Origin: Musa acuminata AAA Group
Taxonomy: Eukaryota; Streptophyta; Magnoliopsida; Zingiberales; Musaceae
NCBI RefSeq assembly: GCF_036884655.1
Contig: NC_088345.1
Location: 31,800,501 to 31,864,500, forward strand
DNA: 64,000 nt
Direction: 5' to 3'
Shown here one piece after another: positions 9,433 through 21,853 of the stretch (position 1 is its first letter; the number at the start of each line of letters is the position of its first letter). A model generated the notes under the pieces. That model was not told the DNA's origin. It made no database searches and saw only the letters and a program-made list of their open reading frames with translations. Made by a program: the position numbers and the translations under genes.

Positions 9433-10481
9433 CGATCATCATGACCTACGTTAACTCTCGATTCCTCTTCCGTTGAGGCCATCGGCATTCATTAACGATC
9501 TTCTTTCAATGGGTGAAGATCAACTACTCTCTTACAACTCTTTCTCCTTTTCACAGGTTTAGGAGACAATCTTTGTAAGCCTCACACATCTCTTAGACTA
9601 AGCCTAAAACTTAAAGAGGAGGAGGAGAATACTTAGCACTTTTTCAACTTAGAATAATAGCCTATTTCTACTCTTTTTTCTTACTTCCCCAAGCAGGAAA
9701 GAGTAGGATATTTATAAACCCTAAATGGTTTAAAAAATGGAGTAAAAAAAGGTATCATCTTGGATTTTTAAGGTACTGGTAGTACCACCACCATTACTGG
9801 ACCGTACCAACGTTTACCAGATTGACAATTAGCGGTACCATTGTTTGTCAATCTGACATTGGGTGGTACCACCGTCTTGTCTAACATTGATATCGGATGG
9901 TACCATCACATGACATAGCTTGGGAGATTGTGTCCAGGCGATACCACCACTCGGGCCAACTTCATAATATTTAATTGGGCTATTAATAGGCCCAATTTGA
10001 TCCTGATTTAGGCCCAATTGACCCCTAATCAAGTTGGTATGGTTGCATTCAAAACTTACTCAAGTAGACCTAACTAACTCGATCTAGACACACACGATTA
10101 CAAGGATGAATCTTATGTTATCCAACATGTTATTGGTTCATCCGGTGCTTTGTCCGATCCTTTGGCGCATCATCGCCTCCTTCGATGATTGCCCAATTAA
10201 CATGTTGACCTCCCACAACTTTTGATTTCCTTGGCGTAATATCCGATCATTCAACCTGATGCCCGAACTCAGGGAACGAAGTCCTTCCGACATGTCGACC
10301 ATTCCTCCGACCCGACATCCAATCTTCTGACATGTTTCACTCTGGCCCAACATCTGATTCTTCCTCCTTTAATTAAATTACCTTTCCATGATCGAAGTTA
10401 GTCCTACGTCAACTCAAACGTATATTAGATGATAACTTCATCAATTGATTTTATCATCAAAATCCGAGATTCAACAATCTT
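9433..10481 (-). repeat. Family A 3' LTR, right part, with GGTACC palindrome array
   Basis: Continues the LTR broken at 508 and ends GAGATTCAACA. A TATA-like TATTTATA (minus strand) lies at 9709-9716. From about 9770 to 9960 there are several near-palindromes around GGTACC (such as 'gggtggtaccaccg'). LTR length without the insert is about 1.25 kb, shorter than the 1.6 kb of the 40491 copy because the TTCCGRCGA-type array is absent. Confidence 0.85.
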
Positions 10482-11841
10482 CCCTTTTTTTTTATGATGA
10501 CAACCAATTGATAACAGAGTTTAAACTAAACTCCCCTTATTAATATGCCATATTGAAATAAAGTTTGAATATAAAAAATCATGAGTATTTCATCATTGCA
10601 TGTATAATTATTATAAGTTGAAGTATTGCATGTATAATACCAAATCATCTTGTATATTTTTAAAATATAAAATCATCATTACATACATGATTCCAAATCA
10701 TCATACATAATTTCAAATTATAAAATTATATCATACCATGTATGATCATCATTATAACTTCTTTCCCTTTGTCATCAACAAAAATGAGAAAAATACAACT
10801 AGCATATTTTTTAACATATGCAAGTTCTACTTCACTATAGAATATGCAAGCTAGTATGTTTTAGAGATGTACATATTTAGCTATTTTGTTTTTCTTAATG
10901 ATGTGCAAACTAACAATTTTGCTTTTTTTTACAAGTGCAAGCTAGCAAGTTTTGTCTCTCTTTGAAATATATAAGCTAGAAATCTTTGCTTCTTTTATTA
11001 GATGAGCAAGCTAACAAGTTTTGCTTCTCTTTGAAATGTGTAAGCTACCAATCTTTTTTCCTTTTATCATTGTAAAAAAAAAGGGATTAATACAATGTCT
11101 TAATTATTTTCCTTTTACATTAATTTTTAAATCATGATAAAAAGATAAATTTAAATCAAGAGTGATGTGATATATAATTCATGAATACAAGTGAGTATTA
11201 TGAAATAAATAAATCATGACATGAAAGATATTAATATCAAATTGTGAATACCAAAAGATATGATTTATTTTGACAAATCTCCTTAAAAAAAAATCTTAGG
11301 AGATCAAATAGTAAAAGATCTTCAAAAGAAAATTTAAGTTATGAATTCTGATAAATCAAGAGAAAAATTATAATTCATTTAGATAAATATTTTTTTTAAT
11401 AAAATAAAAGAATCACATGAGAATAAATTGTAAGAGATCTTGATTCATATAAAGAAAATCTCAAGTTATAATTTTAAAAATTCAAGATCATGATTTAGAT
11501 AAAACTTATCTTTAGTAAATAGCAAAAAGAAACATAGAAAATCAAATAAGAGATCTTGATTCGTAAAAGAAAAATCTAAAGTATTAAACGAAAGATTTGG
11601 ATAAAACTCATTTAAATTTATATCATTAAATCATCAAAATCATTTTCATAGTTCAAGATATTCATAAAAAATAATATAAATAGATTTATTAATCTCTTTT
11701 TGAAATATTCAATAAGCTTTTAGGGATAGAGATATTTTCAAGAAAAATATATTTTCTTTTTTTTATTAAATTTATGTGATTAATTTCATATAAGCATGTC
11801 CTTTTCTTTTATGCCAAAAACTATGTATCAATGTTTAAAAT
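10482..11841 (-). other. Family A interior, 3' non-coding part
   Basis: Starts with the inverse of the purine tract and LTR junction (ATCTTCCC..., compare plus-strand AAGGGAGAGAT at 45398-45408). Very AT-rich, with recurring 'gcaagctagcaagttttgc'-type phrases also present in the copies at 43300-45400 and 51825-53817. No open frame with recognisable content. Confidence 0.75.
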
Positions 11842-14800
11842 TGTCACGCCCCCTGAATTTAATGCTCATTCAAGAAGTGTGAACCTAACTAAAAATTGAT
11901 AATATTAGAATTCAACAAATAATCTAGGATCCAAACACACAATTGAGGATACTAAGAAAACATTCAAGTCATTCACATATATAATTCCACAATTCATAAA
12001 ACATGTACAGTTTAAAATCATATACTACATCACTCGATGAATCATAAAATCTGAAGCCAACTCACCATGACAATAACCACATCATAAATCCACAAGTGTG
12101 GTACTCTATACAATCACAAAACCAATATTTATCATATGTTCATATCATTATACAAATTAAACTGAACACTCCAAAATCCTAAACATGATATGTCTTTTAA
12201 ACTTTTACAAAACTCATAAGTTCGTATTTACCATAAACATTCCATTTGATACCAAGCATACTTATACAATCAAAATATATCATCCAAGAAAGGTTTGCCT
12301 AAAGTCTTCTAGCTTTCCACTACCTTAGCCTAATTTAAATATTTTAGCAAGCGACAAGCTATCCTGAAAAAATTATTAACAATAGAGTGAGCACATAGAG
12401 CTTAGCAAGCAACTAACATATCCATAATGAAAGAGGACAATTTCAAACAAATAAGATACCAAATACAAGGCAGGGATATAAGAGTTCATAGATAGCTACT
12501 CTACGAATGTAGAATTACAATGTCATTTCATTCAAAGCATGTTTTGTTCAAAGCAAAGGAGTAGGATTAATTGGAGTATATCATTGACGTAAGGAGCATT
12601 TTGGATATCAATGACATATTAAATATTTTGGAATATATCAATGGCATATGAAATATTTCAGAGCATACCAATAGTATATGAAATGTTTCAGAGCATATTA
12701 ATAACAAATGAAATATTTCAGAATATGTCAAAGAACAAATATGAAATAGAAGCTCAACGTCACATTTGACATTGCATACTTTTCATTATTATCCAAAGCA
12801 CACAAAGAAGTATATAACCAAAGTTCTAGATATCATATCAAACAAATAGTAGGTGAAGTGGGATCCCAAACATAATCTCCCACGTCTGGAGCGTCATCCA
12901 TCCATGTTTGGATGAAGCCAAGGTGGTCGACAGAGCATCACAAGCTCTAAGCGTATACCCTTTACCATTTCTGGCAAAAGTCCAGATAATCCCTTTATCA
13001 TTTCTGACAAAGATCCAAATAATCCAAAGAAACTCCCAACTGATCTGCTGTGAGCAATGTCACCTTATATGTAATGATTATTGGATTTGTTGTACCAAAG
13101 AGAAGTTCAATTAACTAAATACACCTACACTAGTGGCAGCGACATTCGCAGATTTTTTTTCCCAGCAGTGCAATTTAAGTCGACCTAGGTACACCTACAC
13201 TAGTGGCAGCGACATTCGCAGATTTTTTTTCCCAGCAGTGTAATGGTCATTATATGTACTGAAGTTCCAAATGCTGGTCGGTGCTTAGCATTTTTGGTCG
13301 GTATTATTCGACAGAAGACTGGTGCTTAACCATGTGATCCATTACCAGTCAGTATTAATATTTAGTTGTTTTTTTGGTTGATTATATGCAGTACAGGGTG
13401 GTGTACCACCCGATAAACCAAGATCATACTGGTCTGGCAGATTAAAACCTTGATATATACAACTACATACATATCTTCTCAAAATGATCCTCGACGGTCT
13501 CTTGACAGCTTCATTCTACATGGTAACAGAGTTTGACTTAGGAGAAAAGATTTGCAGTCTACATTGGCAGCATCCTGCCGTATAATTTAAATGTGAGAAA
13601 TAGAACATACACATTTGATGTACAAGAAAGCAGTGCAATTAATTTACTTGATTCTAACTAAAATATTCCTAGGGTGTGTAGACAATTTGTTGTTAGCACT
13701 TAGCAGTAATTGCAAAGTTGCTCCTAGTGAAGCTACATTTACTTGTTGCTCTACCAAGTAACTTAGGTGAGTGAAAGATTTGCATGCAATTTTATGTAGA
13801 AGAAAGAGTATATAGGACTTTCTACTAAGTAACAAGGCATGGTTAATATTAAATCCCTGTTATGAGAATTAGGCAAGAGATGACAAATATATTATATTGG
13901 TCGTGTAATTTATTATAAAATAGGACCATTATTATGAGCATGGATCTTTTGCTGCCTTGATACTCTATAAAAGGAAATAGCCTTAGTTAAATTAAAATCA
14001 TTAAAATCTTTATTTATCATTGTTAATAATGTCTTCTTAGTTCATCCTAGTTTTAGATAAATTAAGTTTTACATGAATTGAAATTTACAACAGGAAGTTA
14101 CAAATAATTTCATAGTGAAAGGTCTGAAAACATCAGCTCTGTTTTACTGAATCCATAGGGTCGATGAAAAGAAATGTTTCAATTAGCCTTTATATTCCAA
14201 AAATTTCAAAATAGGTAAGCCAGAAATATTTTTTAGTATAATTTCTAATAAATGATATTTTGTATAAATCTAAGTTCATAGTAGAAAGTCATAAGCAGTT
14301 TAGCAACAAAAGGTCATAAATTACAATCCTTATTTTGTAGAATCTGTAGGGTTAATTGAAATAACAGTTTTAATATGTAAATAGACTCCAAATTTATCAA
14401 TCTTAGTACCAAAAGAAAGAGCTATGGGTCTATTTTCGGATTCATCATTTTATACCCAAATGACCGAAATGACCGAAATATCATATAAATTCTAGATTCA
14501 TCATTTTATACCCAAATGACCGAAATATCATATAAATTTTTTAGAATTAAGATGAAATCAGAGATTAAGAGTTCTATAGGAAGGGGTTAGAACACTTGTC
14601 TTAGAAAAGTTTGATTCCCAAATATGGGAAAATTGATGCAAAACCTCAAGCAAAGCAAAGCTTCTTCTTCTTCTTCTTCAATTCCTCTTCCCTTCTTTTC
14701 TCAAACCCATGTTGGTTGCAGCAACTATCCCTCATTTGTTAAGTTTTTCTTCAACCTCTCATCTAATTACTTGGGTTTGGCTAATACAAGGGTTACGAGG

Positions 14801-15069
14801 TGTCAAGCATGCATGAAAGGACTTATGTGTCATCCATAGAACCAACATGGGTGGCACCATACTTAGGTTAGCTAGAAACACATGTCCTCTATTTTTTTTT
14901 AACTTAAAATGAATCTTTAAAAAATCATATCAATTTTCTAAGATTCACATTTAGGTTCCTAACCATAAACTTCTAATATAAAATTATTTAATATAAAATA
15001 ATTATTAGTTAATTCTCATATTTACAAACAAACATCTATAAAATTTTTTAAAAAATGGGGGATGTTACA
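11842..15069 (-). mobile_element. Solo LTR of a gypsy-type element
   Basis: A 3.2-kb sequence beginning TGTCACGCCCCCTGAATTT and ending GGGGGATGTTACA, matching in ends and overall text the gypsy LTRs at 17151-19761 and 24363-27184 (same 'gtgagcacatagagctTagcaagcaactaacat' and 'caagcatgcatg' phrases in pieces). It is bounded by target duplication aaaat (11837-11841 and 15070-15074) and has no interior. LTR-LTR recombination is the usual explanation. Orientation is inferred from the gypsy copy. It is longer than the other two LTRs, with an extra block around 13090-13640. Confidence 0.9.
13120..13239. repeat. 70-bp direct repeat inside the solo LTR
   Basis: 'tacacctacactagtggcag' followed by 'cgacattcgcagatttttttt' begins at 13120 and again at 13190. 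It lies in a block that the other LTRs of this family in the window lack, so it may mark a small separate insertion. Confidence 0.8.
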
Positions 15070-16553
15070 AAAATCAAAAAATAAGTTTTATCACAAAAAT
15101 CTTGAAGATAAATAATATAACCATTAATAAACCATATTCAAACAAAAGATTTGATTAGTTACAAATAATTCCTACGCTAATGATTTTTTCTTTATTATTA
15201 TTATTTCGGATAGAGAGCTTTATGAAGTATTTTGGATCTCCGGTCATATACCTTGAACATCTACTATCAAAATTTTATCTTTTGCCCTTAGCTTTCAATT
15301 GTAGCTATATTTACAAGAAAAATATATTTGTTTTAGGTTCCTATCTAACTTTGGGTCTCTCATGGTTAGATCTACTTATATTGTCTTTTGGCATTAAGTT
15401 ATTCATGGTTCCTTTAGGAACCCAAACTAATTTATGTGAGCCATATTTTTTGAGTGAATATTTATATACAAAATGACCATATCTACCACAAAAATTATAC
15501 TTAACCTTAGGGGTAATATGCAATGTGGATCCTTTAACAAATAAAATCGATTTTTGTTGGGTGTTGCTACTCATAAAATTGATTCTTACTTTTCTATACG
15601 CATGACCTTTGTTAGCAAGGATTATGTCTATTGATTTACTATAATTTTAAAATTTTCTAATGTTGGTTGTAATAGTAAATTTTCTTTTTTGTATGAATCT
15701 AAATCTTCACATTGAATACAATAAGTTAATATACAATTATCATGCTCATTTTTTAGTTTTTTAAATTTACTAGAAAGAAAAGTATTATCCTTTTTTAGTA
15801 TTTTATACTTCACATTGACCCCTTTTTTAGTATCATCAAACAACTCATGGAATGCATAAAATAATTCATTGTAAGGTAAAGGGATTTTGATTGAGTCATT
15901 TACCTCATTGTCGAGAGCCGTCAAAACGTAGTTCGCCACTTCGTCTTCATCGGTTTGCTCATTATTTTCGGATGCAATTGATTCATCCCAAGTCACCTTG
16001 AATACTTTCTTTTTCTTTGATAGCCTTTTCTTTTTTAAGTTCATTTTTATTCTTATATTCTTATTTTATGAACTTTTAAATTTTCTTATGAGGAATTCAA
16101 AGTCATAATCACTTGAGCTTTCGCTCGAGGGGTCTTCTTTTGTTATAAGTATCAAATCTTTCGTGATCTTTGGAAAGTTGTTCATACGTTCATCATGTGT
16201 CTTGCATATCATTTCATAGATTATTAATGACCCTATAAGTTTTTCAAGTGGAAAATAGTTCAAGTTTTTGCTTTTTGAATAATAGTTACTTTTGGATCCA
16301 AACTCTTTAGAAGGGATCTTAGAATCTTATTTACACGTTCAAGATTATAAAAATATTTATCAAGAGCTTTGAAACTATTAATAACATCCGTAAAATGAGT
16401 ATACATATCTCCAATAGTTTTGCTTGGCTTCATTTGAAATAATTCAAAACTATGTATCAAAAGATTAATTTTAGACTCTTTAACTCCACTTATGCCTTCA
16501 TGTGTGATTTCGAGTGTGCGTTAAATACTATGTGTAGTTTCGCATATAGAAAC
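15070..16553 (-). pseudogene. gag: Family A gag remnant (minus strand)
   Basis: Read right to left, three open pieces (16260-16460, 16066-16263, 15628-16044) give a copia gag: SFELFQMKPSKTIGDMYTHF, then NYFPLEKLIGSL, then an acidic and Lys-rich part with likely coiled coil. At 15341-15574 a damaged zinc knuckle (YNFCGRYGHFVYKY) is followed by VWVPKGT, a phrase seen downstream of the knuckle in some copia gags. The same protein is encoded on the plus strand at 42190-43231. The N terminus was cut off by copia-2 entering at 16553 (a short piece continues at 39427-39479). Nothing resembling protease, integrase or RT follows. Confidence 0.8.
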
Positions 16554-17150
16554 TGTTGAGAAATCTTAGGGGTGACATCACAGGTGCAACAGAAGAACAG
16601 AAAACAAAATCCCTAATTCCCAAAAATATGTTCGTCGTCATGCGAAAATTGGCGCATAAAAATCCGTGAAACTTAAAACTATGTATAGAATAGATTGTGT
16701 TACCTAGGGAGATCATATATCCCTGAATCCCTACAGATCTCTAGGAAAGGGTGAAGGAGGTCAAGCGCCCTCCTCTCTAGAGGTGATCCACACAGTAGGG
16801 CTGCGAAGACACTCCTCAAAACTCCAAGCCTGCTTTGAGGTAGAGAGGGGGAGGAGAATAGGAGACGCAAGAAAATGCTTTAGCCTATAAACTATTGATT
16901 TCCTTTTATTTATAGAGGTTCCCTATCAACTTAACCATAATGGATCCTCCCCTATTGGGTATTGGATATCCATTCAACTATCAAAGCCTCTTAGATTAAT
17001 GGATTCTTTTATAATAATCTCTCATGGACTCTTATTGGATCTCATCCATAGGATCCAATAATTTAGGGGCTTATTGGATATCCAATAAGATAGGGGCTCC
17101 GCCGAATATCTCATATATGAATCTCTACTCATCGCAACGCCTACTATATG
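16554..17150 (-). repeat. Copia-2 3' LTR, left part
   Basis: Begins TGTTGAGAAATCTTAGGGGTGAC, the inverse of the copia LTR end. TATTTATA (16907-16914) is the inverted TATA box. Cut at atatg (17146-17150) by the gypsy element; it resumes after 27189. Confidence 0.88.
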
Positions 17151-19761
17151 TGTCACGCCCCTCGAATTATCACATTCAGAAGGTGTGACCCTATCTAAAA
17201 TCAATAATATTATAATTCATCGTCAATTCAATCCAGGATCTAATCTAACAATTTGAGGATACTAAGAACCATTCAAATCAATATTCACAATTCATAAACA
17301 TGTACGTTACATAAATCATACTCCACTTTACTTAGAGATTCATAAAATCCAAAGGCAACTCAACTAAACATCAACCACAACATAAATCCATAATCGTAGA
17401 AATATATACAATCATAAAAAGATAATTATTTACCATGAGTTCTTATCCTTATACAACATAAACTTATCATTCCATAAACATGAGTGGTCCTTTAAACTTT
17501 TACAACACATAAGTATCAACATATCTTTAACATTACATCATAAGTAAAGTATACTATACAACAAAAACCTATCAACTAACAAAGATTAGCCCAAAAATCT
17601 TCAAGCCTTTCACTACTTCAACCCAATTCTAGCTTTTCAATGTGTGACAAGTTACCATGAAAAATTTATATAGCAACAGGGTGAGCATAAAGAGCTCAGC
17701 AAGCAACTAACATATCCATGGTGATAGGAGAAGTTCAAGCAGGCTTAGTATCAAGATAACAAAAGCAGAAATACCAGTGTTCATTTGAAATCATCTCATT
17801 TGATATAAAAATCAAAAAGGGTTACCTCATTCGAAAATAGGTGTTAGGCATAACAATAGGAGAAATAAAATTGGAGCATTTCATTGGCAAAAGAAGCATT
17901 TAGACATGTATCAAATGGCACATGAAGCATTTATGTGCATATGAAGGGTGCAAGAGTATTTTGGAGCATAATAATGACATACAAAACACTTAAAAGTATA
18001 ACAAGTGAACCAAATAATAAACACAAGCTTGTATGTTATTTTTGATGTAGCATGTATTCCATTTTTATCCGAACCATAAATATAAACCCATAAGTAAAAC
18101 TTTGGATATCATATCAAAAACATAGAGGGTGCTGTGGGACCACATACATAATATGATTCATCCATTTCAAGATGACCAACAAGCACAAGTCTCCCACGTT
18201 TGGGAGCTTCATCCACCCACGTCTGAGTGAAGTCAATGGGAGCCAACAAAGCATCGTGGGCTCAATGCATAACTCCCTTTACCATTTCTGGCAAAGGTTC
18301 ATAATATCCCACAAGATACCAGAGTACAAAAGGATAGTATGAACAATAACATTGGTATATATCGGAAGCACATGGGGAACAACAGAGATATGCATGTGCC
18401 TTTATCAAACAAGGAAATGCAAATAAATCATTACATAATAAATTCTAGACATACAATAATTTTAGGATAAACAATACAAGAATTTCAAAGGACTAATATA
18501 AAGCTAAATTGAAGAAGAATTTAGTAGAAATCAAATTTTTAATAGAATGAAACTTGAATAGGCAAAACTCAATAAAGTTTTCAATTCTGACAGAATTCGA
18601 ATGGTATATTTCCTGATTTGTTTGAGTGACCAAGCATGCTTCAATTCACTAAAAATAAGTATAATTGAAAAGCTGTATTAATCTATTTTTAGATGAACTC
18701 GGATTTTATAATTTTTTTTTTTGAGTTCCTGACAGGAAGTTACAACGAATAGAGTAACGAATGGTTAGAATTGATCATCTTTGTTTTACAGAATTGATAG
18801 AATCAATTTAAATTGATATTTCAGAAGGCAAACATACTTCAAAATTTCCAAATTAGGTGTTCTAAGAAAGATATGTGAATTTAGTTTCTAAAAAACTAAG
18901 TTTTGCATAATTCAGAATTTCCACTAGAGAGTTATGAGCAATTTAGTAACAGAATGTCACAAGCTGTAGTATTTGTTTTACCGAATACATGAGGTCTGTA
19001 CATTCATATGTTTGGATAGGTAGATTTACTCCAAATTTTTTAATTTTTTATACCAAATGAAAGCTCTATAAGTCTCCTTTCGTATGAAAGAGGTTTTTCC
19101 TCAATCCGAATTTAGTGCAAAAAGTTATGGCTGCACAAGTACTGAAAGGTCAAAATCTAAAAAATTCCAGATTCAACATTTGATGTATAAACGACATAGA
19201 TATCTTACATACGGCCATAATCTTCTAATTTTCTCAAAATCAAGATGAAAACAAGGATCAAAATTTATCTCTAGGTTGGTTTATAACACTTGCCTTAAAA
19301 AGTTTTGATTTCTAAATGTGGGGGAATTGATGCAAAGCCTTAAGCCAAGATAAAACTTCTTCTTTAATTCTTTCTCTTTCTCTTCTCCTTCAATTCCTTC
19401 TCCTCTTCTCAAGTTAAGTTGGCTGCAAAGTTTCCCTTAATTGTGCTTTAAATTACTTAGGTTTAGCTCATGTTAAAATAGTGAGGTGGCAAGCATGTAT
19501 GGAGGTTTAGGTGTCATCTTTAGAATAAATATAAGTGGCTCATCATTGCTAATGCCACAAGTCCTCCATTTTATTTTATTTTATTTTATTTCTTAGTGTG
19601 AATCTTTCACAAATCACCTCTAATTAATGAGATTCACATTTTTGTCCCTTACAATACTTTTAATATATATAAAAAATATTTAGTACTAAAGAATTATTAA
19701 AAAAATCCTCATATTTATAAATAAGTCTTTATAAATTTTTTAAAAAATGAGGGATGTTACA
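17151..19761 (-). repeat. Gypsy 3' LTR
   Basis: Collinear with 24363-27184. It ends next to CTCTCCCCTCCTTAAAAG (19762-19779), which on the minus strand is the purine tract CTTTTAAGGAGGGGAGAG. About 210 bp shorter than the 5' LTR; part of the difference is a duplicated stretch near 26090-26260 of the right LTR (repeated 'agaattgatcatctctgttt' phrases). Confidence 0.9.
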
Positions 19762-20015
19762 CTCTCCCCTCCTTAAAAGAAAATTTATTCCTCTAAATTT
19801 GTCATACCTCTTTCGACGAAAAGATAAGGATAAGCTTTCTTCATTTCTTCCTCTAGCTCCGAGGTTGTTTCATTTGTAGGATGATGCTTCCAAATTACTT
19901 TAACCAGAGTAATGATTCTATTTCTTAAGATCTTCTCATTTTTATCAATAATCCGAATGGGCTCTTTCTTGTAAAACAAGTCTTTCTCAATCACAATCGG
20001 CTTATACTCAATGAC

Positions 20016-20095
20016 AGAGCTAATTCTAGACATACAAGTCTTTCTTGTAAGCGATAGAGCTAATTCTAGACATACAAGTCTTTCTTGTAAGCGAT
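20016..20095 (-). repeat. 40-bp tandem duplication in gypsy integrase tail
   Basis: 'agagctaattctagacatac' starts at 20016 and 20056, with a third partial start at 20096. It is not a multiple of three bases, so it shifts the reading frame. Confidence 0.88.
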
Positions 20096-20606
20096 AGAGC
20101 TAATTCTTTCAAGGATCTCAAAAGGTCCAATGAACCTTGGGTTTAACTTTCCTTTCTTTCCAAATCTTACAATGCCTTTGGAAGGGGAGACCTTTAGGAA
20201 TACAAAATCCCCTACTTGGAACTCGATATATCGTCTTTTGTTGTCAACATAGCTCTTTTGCCAACTCTGAGCAACCTTTAGCCTTTTTATGATAACCTGA
20301 ATCTTTTCAGTAGTCTCTTATACTTTATCTAGTGCTAACAACTTTCTATCACTAACGTCCTCCCAACATATAGGCGTTCTGTACTTTTGCCCATACAATA
20401 CTTCATAAGGAGCCATTTGAATGCTCGAATGGTAACTATTATTGTAAGTGAACTCAATAAGAGAAATATCTTTATCCCATTCATATCTCCAATTCATAAC
20501 ATAGGCTCTAAGTAAATCCTCAAGTACTTGAATTGTTCTTTCAGATTGACCATCAGATTAAGGGTGATAGGTAGTGCTAAACTTTACTTTGGTGCCCATA
20601 GAATCT

Positions 20607-20694
20607 TGTAATCTTCTCCATAATCTAAAAAGAAATTTGGAGCTCTATCCTGTAATCTTCTCCATAATCTAGAAAGAAATCTGGAGCTCTATCC
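20607..20694 (-). repeat. 44-bp tandem duplication in gypsy integrase core
   Basis: 'tgtaatcttctccataatct' occurs at 20607 and 20651 with two differences between copies. It breaks the integrase frame just after the second Asp region. Confidence 0.85.
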
Positions 20695-20939
20695 GAGATG
20701 ATCTCCTTCGGGACACTATGAAGTCTTACTATTTCATCAACATACAAATATGCAAGCCTATCAAGAGAATAAGTCATATTGATTGGTAAGAAATATGCAG
20801 ATTTGGTTAACCTATCGATAATGACCCAAATAGCATCATGCTTTCTAGAGGTTCTGGATAGTCCTGAAATAAAGTCCATAGTAATGCATTCCCATTTCCA
20901 ATCAGGAATATTTAAGGGCTGTAATAAACCTCTAGGTCT

Positions 20940-21785
20940 CTAGTGTTCTACTTTGATTTGCTGACATGTCAAACACCTTGAAACATATATTGCAATCTCC
21001 TTCTTCATGCCTTTCCACCAATAATGACTTTGGAGATCTCTATACATTTTCGTGCTACCAGGATGCATGGTGTACTTTGAATTATGACCTTCATTCAAGA
21101 TTTGGTGCTTGATATTTGTGTCATTTGGAACACATATTCTATCCCCAAATCTCAAGAAGCCATCACCTGAAATTTGAAAATTCAACTTCAATCCCTTTTC
21201 AACTTCATTCCTCAAATATATTAAATGTGGATCTTGTAGTTGTCCTTTAATTTGTTGAATGAGATTAGTTTGCACCTGGATAGAGGCCATCAGCATTATT
21301 GAGTCTTGTCCTTTCCTCATTACATTCAAATCATAATTTCTTTCTAATAGTTTCCATTGTTTCACAACTAGACTAGCCATAAAACTTGTAGATTTTCTAC
21401 TAAGTGCATCAGCTACAACATTTGCTTTACCGGGGTGATAACGGATGGTACAATCATAATCCTTTAGAAGTTCTATCCATCTTCGCTGCCTCATATTTAA
21501 CTCCTTCTATGTAAAAATATATTTTAAACTCTTGTGATCAGTAAAAATATCAAATGTCCGCCCATACAAGTAATGTCTCCAAATCTTTAGAGCAAAGATA
21601 ATTATTATCAATTCCAAATCATGAGTCAGATAATTTAATTCATAATTCTTTAGCTGCATTGAAGCATGAGCAATTACTTTTCCTTCTTGCATCAAAACAC
21701 ACCCAAGACCCTTTCTTGAAGCATTAGTATAAACTATAAATCCTTCATTACCACTCGGAATAGTGAGAATAGGGGCACTAGTCAA
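20940..21785 (-). pseudogene. Gypsy RNase H and integrase zinc-binding domain
   Basis: 21507-21785 is the RNase H start ([16 protein letters not shown], where the family normally has Asp in place of this Asn; then [15 protein letters not shown]) ending [12 protein letters not shown]. 20940-21494 continues with [28 protein letters not shown], and the HHCC domain ([12 protein letters not shown] ... [11 protein letters not shown]). A stop separates the two parts near 21505. Confidence 0.87.
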
Positions 21786-21853
21786 TCTTCTTCTTAATTC
21801 TTGAAAACTTTGCTCACAATCACCACTCTATTCAAATTTTACATTCTTTTGAG

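Larger units (their letters stand above)
19785..20900 (-). pseudogene. Gypsy integrase core and C-terminal tail
   Basis: 20625-20879 holds an integrase core piece: MDFISGLSRTSRKHDAIWVI (first Asp) and EIISDRAPDF (second Asp). 19785-20033 encodes a C-terminal segment with RNRIITLVKVIWKHHP then ELEEEMKKAYPYLF, the chromodomain-like end found in chromovirus gypsy integrases. The region between is shifted and stopped. Two local tandem duplications damage it: 40-bp units at 20016-20095 and 44-bp units at about 20607-20694. Confidence 0.85.
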
